From assembly GCA_947471745.1 (NCBI GenBank), contig CANJKZ010000924.1, positions 372,001-436,000 on the forward strand: a stretch of 64,000 bases of DNA. The letters are read 5' to 3'. Within the stretch, counting starts at the first letter, position 1, and each line of letters starts with the position of its first letter. Below are positions 53,381 to 64,000 of this stretch, piece by piece. A program made the position numbers and the translations under genes. This DNA is from Closterium sp. Naga37s-1 (Eukaryota; Streptophyta; Zygnematophyceae; Desmidiales; Closteriaceae). The notes beneath the pieces were generated by a model. It worked only from the letters and a program-made list of their open reading frames with translations. It had not been told where the DNA came from and searched no databases.

Positions 53381-56300
53381 ATGTCGTTTAATTCCCGACG
53401 ACCCTGCGGGCCTGCTTGCGCGTATCTCAGCGGGCCTGCTCGCGCCCATCGGAACCAGCCCGGTCGGACGGGCGAGCAGGACCTGCTGGCGAAATGGGAG
53501 GCGCAAATACTCGAACCCGGCAAGTCAACGAGCAGAAAGCAACGGCGGCGAGATGCGAGAGCCGCCGGCCAGGAAGCCCCCGAGCAGCTTCGGCTGATGA
53601 GCCGGACGGATATGGTTCACTACGTGGATGTGAGAGGCGGGTGGGACGGGGGGGAGTGCGCGTGGTGCTTCGACCGCGCAGTGGCCTACCGCTCTGAACA
53701 CGTTCTGGGTAAAACCAGTGCCTTGTCCTTCCTGCTGCACCTGCACCGCGGTCAGTCGCCCGCCATCCCCCCCGCTCCCCCGAGCCGGCCCTCCCGGGCA
53801 ATGCTTGACTTCTCCTGGAGCGTTCCCGTGCAGCGGCTGGGGGGACAGCAGGGGGGGCAAGGCGGACAGCAGGGGGTGGCGCCTCGCGAGCAGCTGGTGT
53901 GGAAGTGCGAGCAGGCGCCGCTGCTGTGCGTGCAGGCCATGCTGCTCGAGTGGCTGGCTGAGCCGCGTGTGGGCGTGCTCATGGACCTGGGGAAGATCCG
54001 ATCCCGCCTGCCTGCCATCCTGGGCTACACACCTGCTGCTGCAGCTTCCTCTGCTCCTACCGCGCCTGCTACATCTTATGCTGAAGCTTCTATAGCGGCC
54101 GATGGAGGTTCTGCCGGGGATTCCCCTGCTGCCCCTGCCCATACTCAACCTGCTGCTCCAGTGTGGTCGTGCTGCTGGCGCTGCAGCGGCTGCTGGGCTG
54201 CGTACCGCCGTGCTGTGAGCTTCGCGGCCTTCCTTGTGCTGGTGGCGAGGTCCCCGCGCGTCACAACGCTGTGGAAAAGCCACATGGATCGCTCTGAGAC
54301 ATTCACCGCCATCGTCACCGCACTGGGAGCTGGCAGGCACGCACAGCCGGACTGCTTCGCGTCCATTCTGGTGCAGGTGCTGGGAGTGAAAGAGAGCGCT
54401 GACCTGCAAGAGGGGTTTGGGTACTTTCTGCAGCACCTGCTTCCAGGGGGGGCGGAGAAGGCGGCTGGGAAGGGGCAGGAGGAGGGGAGGGGAGGAACGG
54501 GGAAGAAAGCTGCGGCTTTGGGCAATGCGGGGCCGGCTGCAACGGCTGCGATGCGGCTGATGGGCGGTGGCAGGGGATCGGAAGGCATATGGGGAAGCAA
54601 TGCTGGGCGCGGGTCAGGGGATGAGGAGGATGGGGGAGAAGATGGCGGCAGGCAGGGGCCAGTGGGTGGTGGCGGTGAGGGTGGTGGGGATGGGCACGGC
54701 GGGCAGTGGAGGGAGAATTTGAAGGGGCGTGAGTGGGAGAGGTATGTGGATGGCATGGCTTGGATTCTGGAGCAGGAAGGGGGGGAAGGGCGGGAGTTCC
54801 GGTGCAGCCACTGCAGTGAGGGGGGCGGTGGCAGCAGTGGCGGCCTACGTTGGCAGATACGCCCTGGGCAGGGTTGCGTACCACGTATATACGCTTGCGT
54901 ATATACGTGGTACGCTAATACGCTCGTATTTCTTGGAAATACGCCCGGGCAGCCCGCCGAAAAAAAAAAAATCGAAATTGAAAAAAATCGCGAAGGTTTT
55001 GCGACTTGGCGATTTGTTACCGCGCAGTCGCATATCGCCCTGGGGGGGGAAGGAGAGGATGCAGTTCTGGCGGATGAGTATGGGGCAGGGGTGGTGTTGG
55101 AAAAGCCCCGCAAGGAACTCGGCTGTGTGGAGGCTAGCTAGAGGGTGGGGTGGGGATGTATGGGGTGGGGAGAAGTAGCCCCAAAGATGTATCTCTGGAT
55201 AATTATGAAATTAAAAAACATGTGTTTTTGGGAAACATAACCCGCCCCCCTGAAACAGGTTTTTTTAGCCCTGCCCGGGAAAAAAGTTTTACCTGCCCGC
55301 CCGGCGTATTTTTACGTATCACCAGTACGCCACCCCTAGCGTACCGCGTATATACCCAGCGTATAATACGCTAGCGTATTATACGTGATACTCGTATCTG
55401 CCAACGTAGGTGGCGGCAGCAATGGTGGTAGTGGCAGCAGTTGCAGCAGCGGCTGCGGTGGTGGCAGCGGCAGTAGCAGCAGTGCTGGTGGTGGTGATGC
55501 GGTTGGCAGCAGTGGCAGCATGGAAAGCAGGGATATTCCCAGGGGCATGTATGTGAGTGGTGTGGGTGGCACTGACTTCGCGCTGGCAGTGGCGTCAGTG
55601 CTGTCGCTGCCAGAGCACTACGAGGACCAGTCATTGCTGGTGGATGGCAACAACGCTAGCAAGTCCAAAGTGGAAAACGCCACTATTTATGAGGCCAGGA
55701 ACAGGCTGAGAAGGGAGGTGGGTGAGAGGGGGAGAGTGTGTAAAAGCAGTGGTTCAGATGCCACTGGTGCAGCCACCACTGCTGCTCCTGCGCCTGGCTC
55801 TTCCTCCGCACCCTCCGACTCCACTGCTGGCTCTACTGCCGCCACTGCTGTCACCACCTTGCCTTCTGTCACTGCAACAACGTATGAGGCATCTCAAAAG
55901 TCCACTGCAGCGGCTCAATCCCGTGCCATTCTCGCCCCTGGGCTCGTACCTGTGAACACCCACCCCGCTATGGCTGTCCTAACTTACCGAGTCGCTTGCA
56001 TGTTGCAGTGGGTCCGAGTCTACGGCTCGGATTTCATCTCAGAGAAGCGTTGCTTCAAAGGTAACCCTCGGGGCAAGGTCCTGCCCATCCCATGCGCCAC
56101 CCGCTTCGGGACCTTCCGAGCCTGCTGCTCAGCTTCGGCGCCATCCCCAAGCCTCTCGAGGGAAGCGGCTTCTCCCTGGAGTGGGATGAGTGGCCGCATG
56201 GCGATGAAGCTGCTGTGAAGTTTCCCGACGACCCGAGTGCCCGTTGCTTTGGACTTGGCATTGTGGGGGAGAGTGGGATGGGAGAGGAGAGGGGCACTCA

Positions 56301-57897
56301 GAGTGGCTCAACAGAGGAGAGTGAGGTGACTGAAGAGAGTGGGGCAGCGGAGGAGGGTGAGCAGGGGTCATCAGAGCCTGTGCAACGTGCAGTAGGGAAG
56401 GGTAAGGCTGGGAAGGGTAGAGGGAAGAAGGGGAAAGGAGGGAAGGGCAGTGGCGGCAAGAAGGTGGAAGAAGAGGCCGAAACAATCACAAGGCGTGGGA
56501 TGATGGGGCAAGGAGGTTCCAGTTCCAGGCAACCCCGCCTGCCCATCATTCGCTGCCGTGCCGATGTGGATTTTCTTCTGGCCCTCCTCGGGCCCTTGAT
56601 TATGGTTCCCAAGTGCTCGCACTGCATCAAATGCCTCGGCACCTTCATCTACCACGTGCCCTGCTGCGCTCTCATCGCCAACTTCGCCTATCACCCCGTC
56701 GAGGCTCTTTTCTTGCGCTTTCTCTCCGCCTACCCCGCGCACTCCCGCGAATTCGACCAGCTGTTCAAGGCGCTGCTGCTGCGCTCGCCTCTCACCGTGG
56801 CGGAGCACATCAGGCTGATCAACGAGGGCAGCCCTGCCGGCGTGCGGAGGGGCATGAGTGCGCTGCGCCATCGGGCGGAGCAGATGCGGGAGCTTCCTCA
56901 AGATCCGGGCATGAGGGAGCGTGTGATGCTTCTCAAGGCGCGGCAGATGCCGCTCTTCTTCCTGCTGGGCGTGGCTGTATACTATTCCAAGCCCATCATG
57001 GGTATGTCTGATGAAGAGGAGTTGGTATTAGATACCGGGGATGGGAGGAAGCGGGGGAATGGAGGCAGGGTAGGGGTTGCGGATGGTGGGGAGGAGGGCG
57101 AGGAGGAAGAGGAGGACGACGGGGAGGTATGGCTTGAGGTGAAATCGTGGGGCTTTGACATGCTGTCCGCCTGGCGGGCCATGACCAAGGTCATGGGGCC
57201 GGGACTGGACGTGACGTGCGGCAGGAGCAGCAGCAGCGATGTGCTGCCCAGGAAGGCAGGAGCGCCCATGTCCAGGGAGTGGGGCGTTGACATGTGGGCC
57301 CAAGCTGCTATACCCAGGTTCCGTGAAGACATGCCGGCGGGACAGGGTGGGTCTGGGAATGATGGTGGGGACAGCAGCAGGAGGAGTGGCAGCAGTGGGA
57401 GCGGTGGTGGGAAGAGTGAGGGAGAGGAGAAAAAGGGGGAAGAGCCGGCTTATCTGAAGCCTTGGCCAGGGGGGATCAATCTGGTGGCGTGTCTGCGAGA
57501 GATGCTGCTAGGGGAGGTGTGCTACCGGCCTGCCCCCACTTCTGCGTCTTCCTCCCATCCTGCAGCACCAAACGCGTCTGTCTCTTCCGGTCCCGCTGCC
57601 TCTTCCGCCCCTGCTGCTCCAAGCTCTAATCCTGCAGCAAGCAATGCGGCTGCATCCGTTTCAGTTGCAAATGGACCTGGTGCTGCTACTCGTGGGGGGC
57701 GTGTGTGCGGTGCTGCAGGGTGTGGGAGGGTGGAAGGTGGTGGTGTGAAGCTGAGAAACTGCACTGGGTGTGGCAAGGTGGCGTATTGCAACAGAGAGTG
57801 CCAGAAGGCGCACTGGCCCTCCCACAAGCTCACGTGCCCCGGCAGGACCAGCGGCAATAGGAGTGGGACCAACAGCGGCAAGGTGAGGGGAATGTGA
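53381..57897 (+). pseudogene. MYND zinc-finger protein B, broken by MITE and 5-bp duplication
   Basis: Paralogue of MYND A in opposite orientation. Similarity starts near 53590 (MSRTDMVHYVDVRGGWD), so the N-terminal third of A is missing. The frame is interrupted by a 565-bp element at 54845-55409 inserted in a Gly/Ser linker; element plus 8-bp duplication is 573 bp, a multiple of three, but the element contains stops. A tandem CCCAT duplication near 56090 shifts the frame inside the KVLPMRHPLRD region. The last frame (56092-57897) is long and carries a full MYND finger (NCTGCGKVAYCNRECQKAHW). It ends at TGA just before a 12-bp minisatellite. It could still make a C-terminal product. Confidence 0.75.
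54845..55409. mobile_element. 565-bp MITE in MYND-B coding sequence
   Basis: Terminal inverted repeats CTACGTTGGCAGATACG (17 bp, perfect) flanked by an exact 8-bp duplication GTGGCGGC (54837-54844 and 55410-55417). An 8-bp duplication fits hAT-type elements. The body has internal palindromes of TACGTATATACG type and A/T stretches. No transposase. Confidence 0.92.
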
Positions 57898-57898
57898 G

Positions 57899-58450
57899 TG
57901 GCAAGGTGAGTGCAAGGCGATTGGCATTGTGAGTGGCATTGTGAGTGGTGTTGGAGTGGTGTGTGAGTGGTGTTGTGAGTGGTGTTGTGAGTGGTGTTGT
58001 GAGTGGTGTTGTGAGTGGTGTTGTGAGTGGCATTGTGAGTGGTGTTGTGAGTGGTGTTGTGAGTGGTGTTGTGAGTGGTGTTGTGAGTGGTGTTGTGAGT
58101 GGTGTTGTGAGTGGCATTGTGAGTGGTGTTGTGAGTGGTGTTGTGAGTGGTGTTGTGAGTGGTGTTGTGAGTGGTGTTGTGAGTGGCATTGTGAGTGGCA
58201 TTGTGAGTGGCATTGTGAGTGGCATTGTGAGTGGTGTTGTGAGTGGTGTTGTGAGTGGTGTTGTGACTCGTGAGTGGTGTTGTGAGTGGCATTGTGAGTG
58301 GTGTTGTGAGTGGTGTTGTGAGTGGTGTTGTGAGTGGTGTTGTGAGTGGTGTTGTGAGTGGCATTGTGAGTGGCATTGTGAGTGGTGTTGTGAGTGGCAT
58401 TGTGAGTGGTGTTGTGAGTGGCATTGTGAGTGGTGTTGTGAGTGGCAGTA
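57899..58450. repeat. 12-bp minisatellite GTGAGTGGTGTT / GTGAGTGGCATT
   Basis: About 45 copies right after the MYND-B stop. Gene A has only a few imperfect units of the same sequence at the same place (coding VSGI-type repeats), so this array expanded after duplication. Confidence 0.95.
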
Positions 58451-58459
58451 ACTCCAGCA

Positions 58460-59070
58460 AGGTGAGCGGCAGGCAGGAGGGAGGTGAAGGCGATGGACAG
58501 GGGGGTGGTGAAAGGTCTGCACTTTTCTGTAAAGCTGTGATGCACATTAAGACCAGGAATTTCAATTTCTTACACAGAGTTGCTCCAATGTGATTGGTGA
58601 CAGTCCTTAAGGTACTTGCCAAGTTTGCAAAGCCGAAGGGTGGTGTGAAGGGAATGAGTTGCAAGTGGAGGGGATGTGGAGGACTGCTGCTGCTAGAATC
58701 TTTGTTCACTGTAACTGCTGTTGGCTCTGTGATTGAAGTACAGGCCCCTGATAGAACCAGCCCCTCCCATCTTCTAGACGAGCAAATTGCAATGTGCATG
58801 CTGGATAACGATTGTGCATCTCGACCCCCCGTCCCCTCCTCACCCCGTTTTCCTGTCCTTCCCCACCCCTGCACTGCCTCCTATCTCCTTCCCTGCCCTG
58901 CCTTTTTCAACGCTCCACCTTTTGTGCACGTGCTTACCCCCTCACCCACTCACTCACCCATACTTTCTCTGGGCAGGCCTGACTGAATCTCTTGTTGGAT
59001 GCAAGTCACACATGGCGGGCCTTGAGTCCTTTGTCGCACCTTGCAGGGAGGGGAGATCTGCCCATGAGCC
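58460..59070. other. MYND-B 3' flank, right outer part of inverted duplication
   Basis: Matches 47480-47970 in inverted orientation. Open frames here (58594-58986) correspond to the flank copy on the left and I do not regard them as a gene. Confidence 0.6.
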
Positions 59071-59079
59071 ATGAGTCAT

Positions 59080-59695
59080 GACCATCAACACCCACTGTCA
59101 TCTGCTGGGTGGATATGCAGTATGCGCATCGTCATCATCAACACCCACTGTCATCTGCTGGGTGGATATGCAGTATGCGCATCGTCATCATCAACGCCCA
59201 CTGTCATCTGCTGGGTGGATATGCAGTATGCGCATCGTCATCATCAACACCCACTGTCATCTGCTGGGTGGATATGCAGTATGCGCATCGTCATCATCAA
59301 CACCCACTGTCATCTGCTGGGTGGATATGCAGTATGCGCATCGTCATCATCAACACCCACTGTCATCTGCTGGGTGGATATGCAGTATGCGCATCGTCAT
59401 CATCAACACCCACTGTCATCTGCTGGGTGGATATGCAGTATGCGCATCGTCATCATCAACACCCACTGTCATCTGCTGGGTGGATATGCGGTATGCGCAT
59501 CGTCATCATCAACACCCACTGTCATCTGCTGGGTGGATATGCAGTATGCGCATCGTCATCATCAACACCCACTGTCATCTGCTGGGTGGATATGCAGTAT
59601 GCGCATCGTCATCATCAACACCCACTGTCATCTGCTGGGTGGATATGCAGTATGCGCATCGTCATCATCAACACCCACTGTCATCTGCTGGGTGT
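59080..59695. repeat. 53-bp satellite, about 11.6 copies
   Basis: Unit contains CACCCACTGTCATCTGCTGG and GCAGTATGCGCATCGTCATC. Copies are nearly identical, so the array is young. 53 is not a multiple of three, so each frame cycles through all readings without stops. Confidence 0.97.
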
Positions 59696-59699
59696 AACC

Positions 59700-60144
59700 A
59701 TTTCCCGAACCGGACGGCCGTTCGGGCGAAGGATTACAGGGTATCTTGCGTGGCTGGCAGTAGTTCGCATCGTGTTCTATTTGATGACAGGTTTAGACGA
59801 GTAGGTAGGGATACCATACCCTGTTAACTTTCTCGTGAACTGCCGTCCGGACTGTTGGATCAGAAAAAAGTTGATGATATCAGACATAACAGCAATGTTA
59901 CACTAGAAATCCTTGCTTCTATTTTTTCTCCAGAACAGAGTCGGATCCATCAGTCCTGGCACACAAGTACAAAAATCAGGCACATTAGACTGGTAAAAGT
60001 CTGAAATCTGATACCCTTTGCCTTGCGGTGGGAAACCCATTGTAGAATTTCAGAATATCGAACACTAGTGTACATGTCAGTATTAATCCCTTTTGAGCGA
60101 TTTTGGGTCTGAGTCTTATCTCCCCGGCTCTATTCGACAGCCAA
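59700..60144. other. intergenic
   Basis: Between the satellite and the last exon of the next gene. AT-rich; nothing recognised. Confidence 0.5.
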
Positions 60145-63100
60145 TCACACTTTGCCTGACCGGCCAATTGTATTTGGAAACCTCTTCCAAAAGGCTTGAA
60201 ACTGCGATGGGGCTATCTCGACCATGCCCATACCGAATTCCTCAAAAGCACGCATCAGCTCCCATCCATACATCGCCTCCCCACATTCGCTTCCCCCCAT
60301 CCGGCCAGGCCCTGTGGGCGCCTCTCCCCTTTCCCGCATGGCACGCAAGGTGGGCAGCAGGTGACGCAGCAAGTCAAACAGCAAGCGTGCAAGTGGGGGT
60401 GAGGCGTTGAAGATGGCAGCAGGAGGGTGCGGGAGGAGCGGGATGGCGGGAACAGGAGGAAGTGACGGGGCAAGTGGCAGCAGGGAGGACTTCCAGGGGA
60501 AGTGGAGCAGCCTGCCAGAGTCCCCATGCACGTTGGGGAGGGGCGACGCCTGATGCAGCAAGGCACGGGCAGAGAGGGCGTGAGTGAGCCCGTCAATGGA
60601 GGGAGCCATGAGAGGGTTGCCCCGCACACACGCCACGCACATGCGTGCCTCCAGCTCCACCAACCCCCTGTCCCTTGATCCGCCGCTGTAGGGATGCGGA
60701 TTGAGCATGCATGTGAGGAACAGCAGCGTGATTCCCCATGCGTCCTCCTCTGTCACATTCACATCTCCATGCCAGCATGACTGGGCAACAGGCACAGGCG
60801 CATCTGCTGCTGCTTGCTCGGCTCTCCCCAATGCAAACGGCCCATGATTCACCTCACCCGCACGTGCGTCACTGCCCCTCCCCATCCCCTCTGGTCACCT
60901 CCCCAGCCCCCCAGCCATACCCCTGTCTGCTTCCACCTGCCTTGCTGCTGTCATACGCTCTGGCCGCCTGTCCCTGTGCCGGCAGGTCGTGGAGTAGCAG
61001 CGCGGCAAGCGTGGGGTGCAGCAGCGCGTGGCACACGTGGTGCGGCCAGGATGGGCGGGCAGGCTTGTGGTCATCGCGGGTGGGGGGAGAGGCACGGTTG
61101 ACAGGCAAGGGGTGGAGGAGGAGGGAGGAGAAGAGGTGGTGAAGAGGGGTGGCAGTGTGGGAGGGGAGGATGGCGGAGCGGGAGCAGGAGAACATGGTGA
61201 CAGGGAGGAGTGAGAGGGAATGCTCGATGAGCGGGAGGAAGTTGAGGAGAGCAGCGTGTGGGGAGAGTGGTGCATGTGCTGCGACTGAGGTTCTGGGCGC
61301 TGCTGAGGCATGGGTTGAGGAGTTGAGAGTGGATGCACGTAGAACCTGTATAGGGTACAGAAGAGCACATGGTATTGCTGAGTTGGTTTGTTAATGCATG
61401 TTACACAGTGTGCTGTGGGATGAACAGGCTTTTGGGACAATAGGACACGTGGCGACAAAAGGGTTGCAACGAGTGGTTGTCCAACACACAAACCCAACCC
61501 AGCTGGCATGCACTAAACTGGCATGCACCAAATAGAGCACGGGTCACACACAGACAAGAGAGCAGGCGAGAAGAGCAATCGACACCTCCAGTGCGCGCCA
61601 CCTGCTGTGCTTCCCTCCACCTGCTGTGCTTCCCTCCACCTGCTGTGCTTCCCTCCACCTGCTGTGCTTCCCTCCACCTGCTGTGCTTCCCTCCACCTGC
61701 TGTGCTTCCCTCCACCTGCTGTGCTTCCCTCCACCTGCTGTGCTTCCCTCCACCTGCTGTGCTTCCCTCCACCTGCTGTGCTTCCCTCCACCTGCTGTGC
61801 TTCCCTCCACCTGCTGTGCTTCCCTCCACCTGCTGTGCTTCCCTCCACCTGCTGTGCTTCCCTCCACCTGCTGTGCTTCCCTCCACCTGCTGTGCTTCCC
61901 TCCACCTGCTGTGCTTCCCTCCACCTGCTGTGCTTCCCTCCACCTGCTGTGCTTCCCTCCACCTGCTGTGCTTCCCTCCACCTGCTGTGCTTCCCTCCAC
62001 CTGCTGTGCTTCCCTCCACCTGCTGTGCTTCCCTCCACCTGCTGTGCTTCCCTCCACCTGCTGTGCTTCCCTCCACCTGCTGTGCTTCCCTCCACCTGCT
62101 GTGCTTCCCTCCACCTGCTGTGCTTCCCTCCACCTGCTGTGCTTCCCTCCACCTGCTGTGCTTCCCTCCACCTGCTGTGCTTCCCTCCACCTGCTGTGCT
62201 TCCCTCCACCTGCTGTGCTTCCCTCCACCTGCTGTGCTTCCCTCCACCTGCTGTGCTTCCCTCCACCTGCTGTGCTTCCCTCCACCTGCTGTGCTTCCCT
62301 CCACCTGCTGTGCTTCCCTCCACCTGCTGTGCTTCCCTCCACCTGCTGTGCTTCCCTCCACCTGCTGTGCTTCCCTCCACCTGCTGTGCTTCCCTCCACC
62401 TGCTGTGCTTCCCTCCACCTGCTGTGCTTCCCTCCACCTGCTGTGCTTCCCTCCACCTGCTGTGCTTCCCTCCACCTGCTGTGCTTCCCTCCACCTGCTG
62501 TGCTTCCCTCCACCTGCTGTGCTTCCCTCCACCTGCTGTGCTTCCCGCCACCTGCTGTGCTTCCCTCCACCTGCTGTGCTTCCCTCCACCTGCTGTGCTT
62601 CCCTCCACCTGCTGTGCTTCCCTCCACCTGCTGTGCTTCCCTCCACCTGCTGTGCTTCCCTCCACCTGCTGTGCTTCCCTCCACCTGCTGTGCTTCCCTC
62701 CACCTGCTGTGCTTCCCTCCACCTGCTGTGCTTCCCTCCACCTGCTGTGCTTCCCTCCACCTGCTGTGCTTCCCTCCACCTGCTGTGCTTCCCTCCACCT
62801 GCTGTGCTTCCCTCCACCTGCTGTGCTTCCCTCCACCTGCTGTGCTTCCCTCCACCTGCTGTGCTTCCCTCCACATGCTCACGTACTCCCTCTCCCACGC
62901 ACTTTCCACCATCTCCACCGCCCTCCTCCCCTCCATCTCCCCACTCGCCCCGCTGCTCGCCACTCTCCGCACATCACCCCTTGGCACCCACGGTAGCGAC
63001 ACGTCGTCCACGTGGCAGCACGAGGTGAGGGCGTGGCGGTGGAAGGAGCAGGAGAGCAGGGAGAAGGCGCCGTGCAGGCGGGGCAGGTGCGGGCCAGCAG

Positions 63101-64000
63101 CGGGCAGGGCGTGGAGGTGGCGCAGAGCAGACAGCAGGGCGGAGAGGCGGGACAGCCAGCGGTAGAACCAGAGAGCTGCCGTTCGTTGGAGAGGGCCGAT
63201 GGGCCGCGGAGGGGGCGTGCAAGTCTCCTGACCCACCTGCCGCACCGCTGCCTCCTCTGCTGGCGCTGCGACTACCCTTGCACCACTGGCGGTACTGGCA
63301 GCAGAGGGAGACGCTGAAGGTGATGCAGGGGTAGCAGCAGTGGATGGTGTTGTATGTGGAGGAGAGCACACGTGGTGCGAGGAGGAGGGCAAGGCAGAGT
63401 GGAAGTGCGCCAGGCATGAAGAGAGGTGGTCCTGGGCGCACTGCAGCATGCGCACACACACCTGCACACCCGCAGATGCCAGCAGCACCTCTGCTCGCAC
63501 CTGCTCTGCCCCCTTCCACTAACTCCTCACCTCCTTCACACCCAACCCTCCTGCCACGCCTCGTTTCTTCTCCCTCTCCATCTGCTCTCGCCCCTTCCTC
63601 AGCACGTCCCTCCCCTGCCACATCTCCTCCGCCTCTTCCCTCTCCTCCTCCCCAACATTCACGGCCGCCCACCACACCGCAATCCCCCCACTCGCCCCAT
63701 CTCGCCCGCCCTCTCCGCCTCTACCGCCACCGTCATTCCCTGCCTCTGCACCAGCCGCGCCCGTGCACTTCCCTACAAGCTCAGCTGGAACGGCCTGCCC
63801 CTGCCTGACAGCCATCCATGCGCGAGACAAGCGCGCCTCCCACTCCACATCCCTCACCCTAGCCATCTCACCACCCGCCCTGCACTGCACTGCCGCTCCC
63901 TCTCCACCCGCCCTGGGACCCACTGCTGCCTGGCAGCCATCACCATCATCCCCTCTCACAGCAGCAGCAGCGTCACTGTCAGTGTGAGTGTGAGTGGCAA
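60145..64000 (-). CDS. unrecognised multi-exon gene, 5' end outside window
   Basis: Three exon blocks fit together on the minus strand: from the window edge to 62883, 61345-60937, and 60806-60145, with GT-AG junctions and continuous frame across the two introns. The first block runs through two collinear frames in the same register separated by TAG at 63519-63521; removing a 30-nt GTGAGG...CAG piece there would keep the frame, but that is very short for an intron. The protein shows an acidic coiled-coil-like stretch, Ala/Ser/Pro-rich parts and a C-terminus MYGWELMRAFEEFGMGM ending FPNTIGRSGKV. No family recognised. Confidence 0.5.
61604..62875. repeat. 19-bp minisatellite, about 66 copies
   Basis: Unit CTGTGCTTCCCTCCACCTG, nearly perfect, with only one clear variant (GCC for TCC near 62547). 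It lies in the intron of the gene above, starting a few bases after the donor at 62882. Every frame of both strands stays open, producing 430-700-residue false proteins. Confidence 0.97.

Noticed and set aside
57929..58593. VVSG / CEWC repeat proteins and their His/Thr-rich antisense
   Set aside because: Translations of the 12-bp array after MYND B.
57899..59695. CRISPR-like arrays
   Set aside because: The repeats are head to tail without unique spacers, and the genome is clearly eukaryotic with spliced genes.
59071..59827. Three overlapping plus-strand frames of 208-249 residues
   Set aside because: They come from the 53-bp satellite, which cycles through all frames without stops.
61477..63165. 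Very long open frames on both strands (430-700 residues) over the 19-bp array
   Set aside because: They are by-products of a stop-free repeat whose period is not a multiple of three; all frames are open and give a single repeated peptide.

Overview
This is eukaryotic DNA from the green lineage (streptophytes). The plant-type content includes a plastid-targeted glucose-6-phosphate dehydrogenase with the regulatory cysteine pair, an EXORDIUM/PHI-1 protein, F-box/leucine-rich-repeat genes, a DEAD-box helicase of the plant RH25/26/31 type, and Copia and hAT remnants. The DNA is GC-rich, with GT-AG introns of about 100-900 bp full of purine/pyrimidine tracts and minisatellites, and Gly/Ala/Ser/Gln-rich coding runs. 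My best guess is a charophyte alga, perhaps a zygnematophyte such as Closterium, but that is inference from style and gene content only.

Layout. 1-3.3 kb: mostly non-coding, with one small three-exon gene on the minus strand. 3.3-9.7 kb: a complete 11-exon G6PDH gene (minus). 11.0-11.4 kb: a decayed glycosyltransferase fragment. 11.5-15.2 kb: an F-box/LRR gene (minus) split between two frames. 16.5-24 kb: a transposon graveyard with a hAT transposase remnant, two head-to-head 5'-truncated Copia elements, and a small inverted-repeat element nested in one Copia LTR. 24-31 kb: two head-to-head secreted GH114-like (endo-alpha-1,4-polygalactosaminidase family) genes, with a Tourist/Harbinger-like MITE between them. 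31.5-34.3 kb: a second F-box/LRR gene (plus). 34.9-43.2 kb: a complete 11-exon DEAD-box RNA helicase gene (minus). 44.3-44.7 kb: a long-arm foldback element with a 9-bp target duplication. 45.0-46.8 kb: an EXORDIUM-like gene (minus). 47.5-59 kb: a large inverted duplication holding two MYND zinc-finger paralogues, both interrupted; the plus copy carries a 565-bp MITE inserted in its coding region. 59-60 kb: a 53-bp satellite. 60.1-64 kb: the 3' part of an unrecognised gene (minus) with a 19-bp, ~66-copy minisatellite in an intron.

The most unusual signal is that introns of at least four unrelated genes (G6PDH, the helicase and both GH114 genes) hold extra partial copies of the adjacent exon. 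Several end exactly at the splice junction and keep the splice site. They range from nearly identical to heavily decayed, which suggests a repeated tandem-duplication process at exon-intron boundaries. Three separate loci (Copia, GH114, MYND) are also head-to-head inverted pairs. The genes do not form one pathway: G6PDH feeds the plastid oxidative pentose phosphate pathway, the helicase acts on RNA, GH114 and EXORDIUM-like proteins are secreted, and the F-box proteins are probable ubiquitin-ligase adaptors. Exon coordinates were derived by hand from GT-AG sites and frame continuity.
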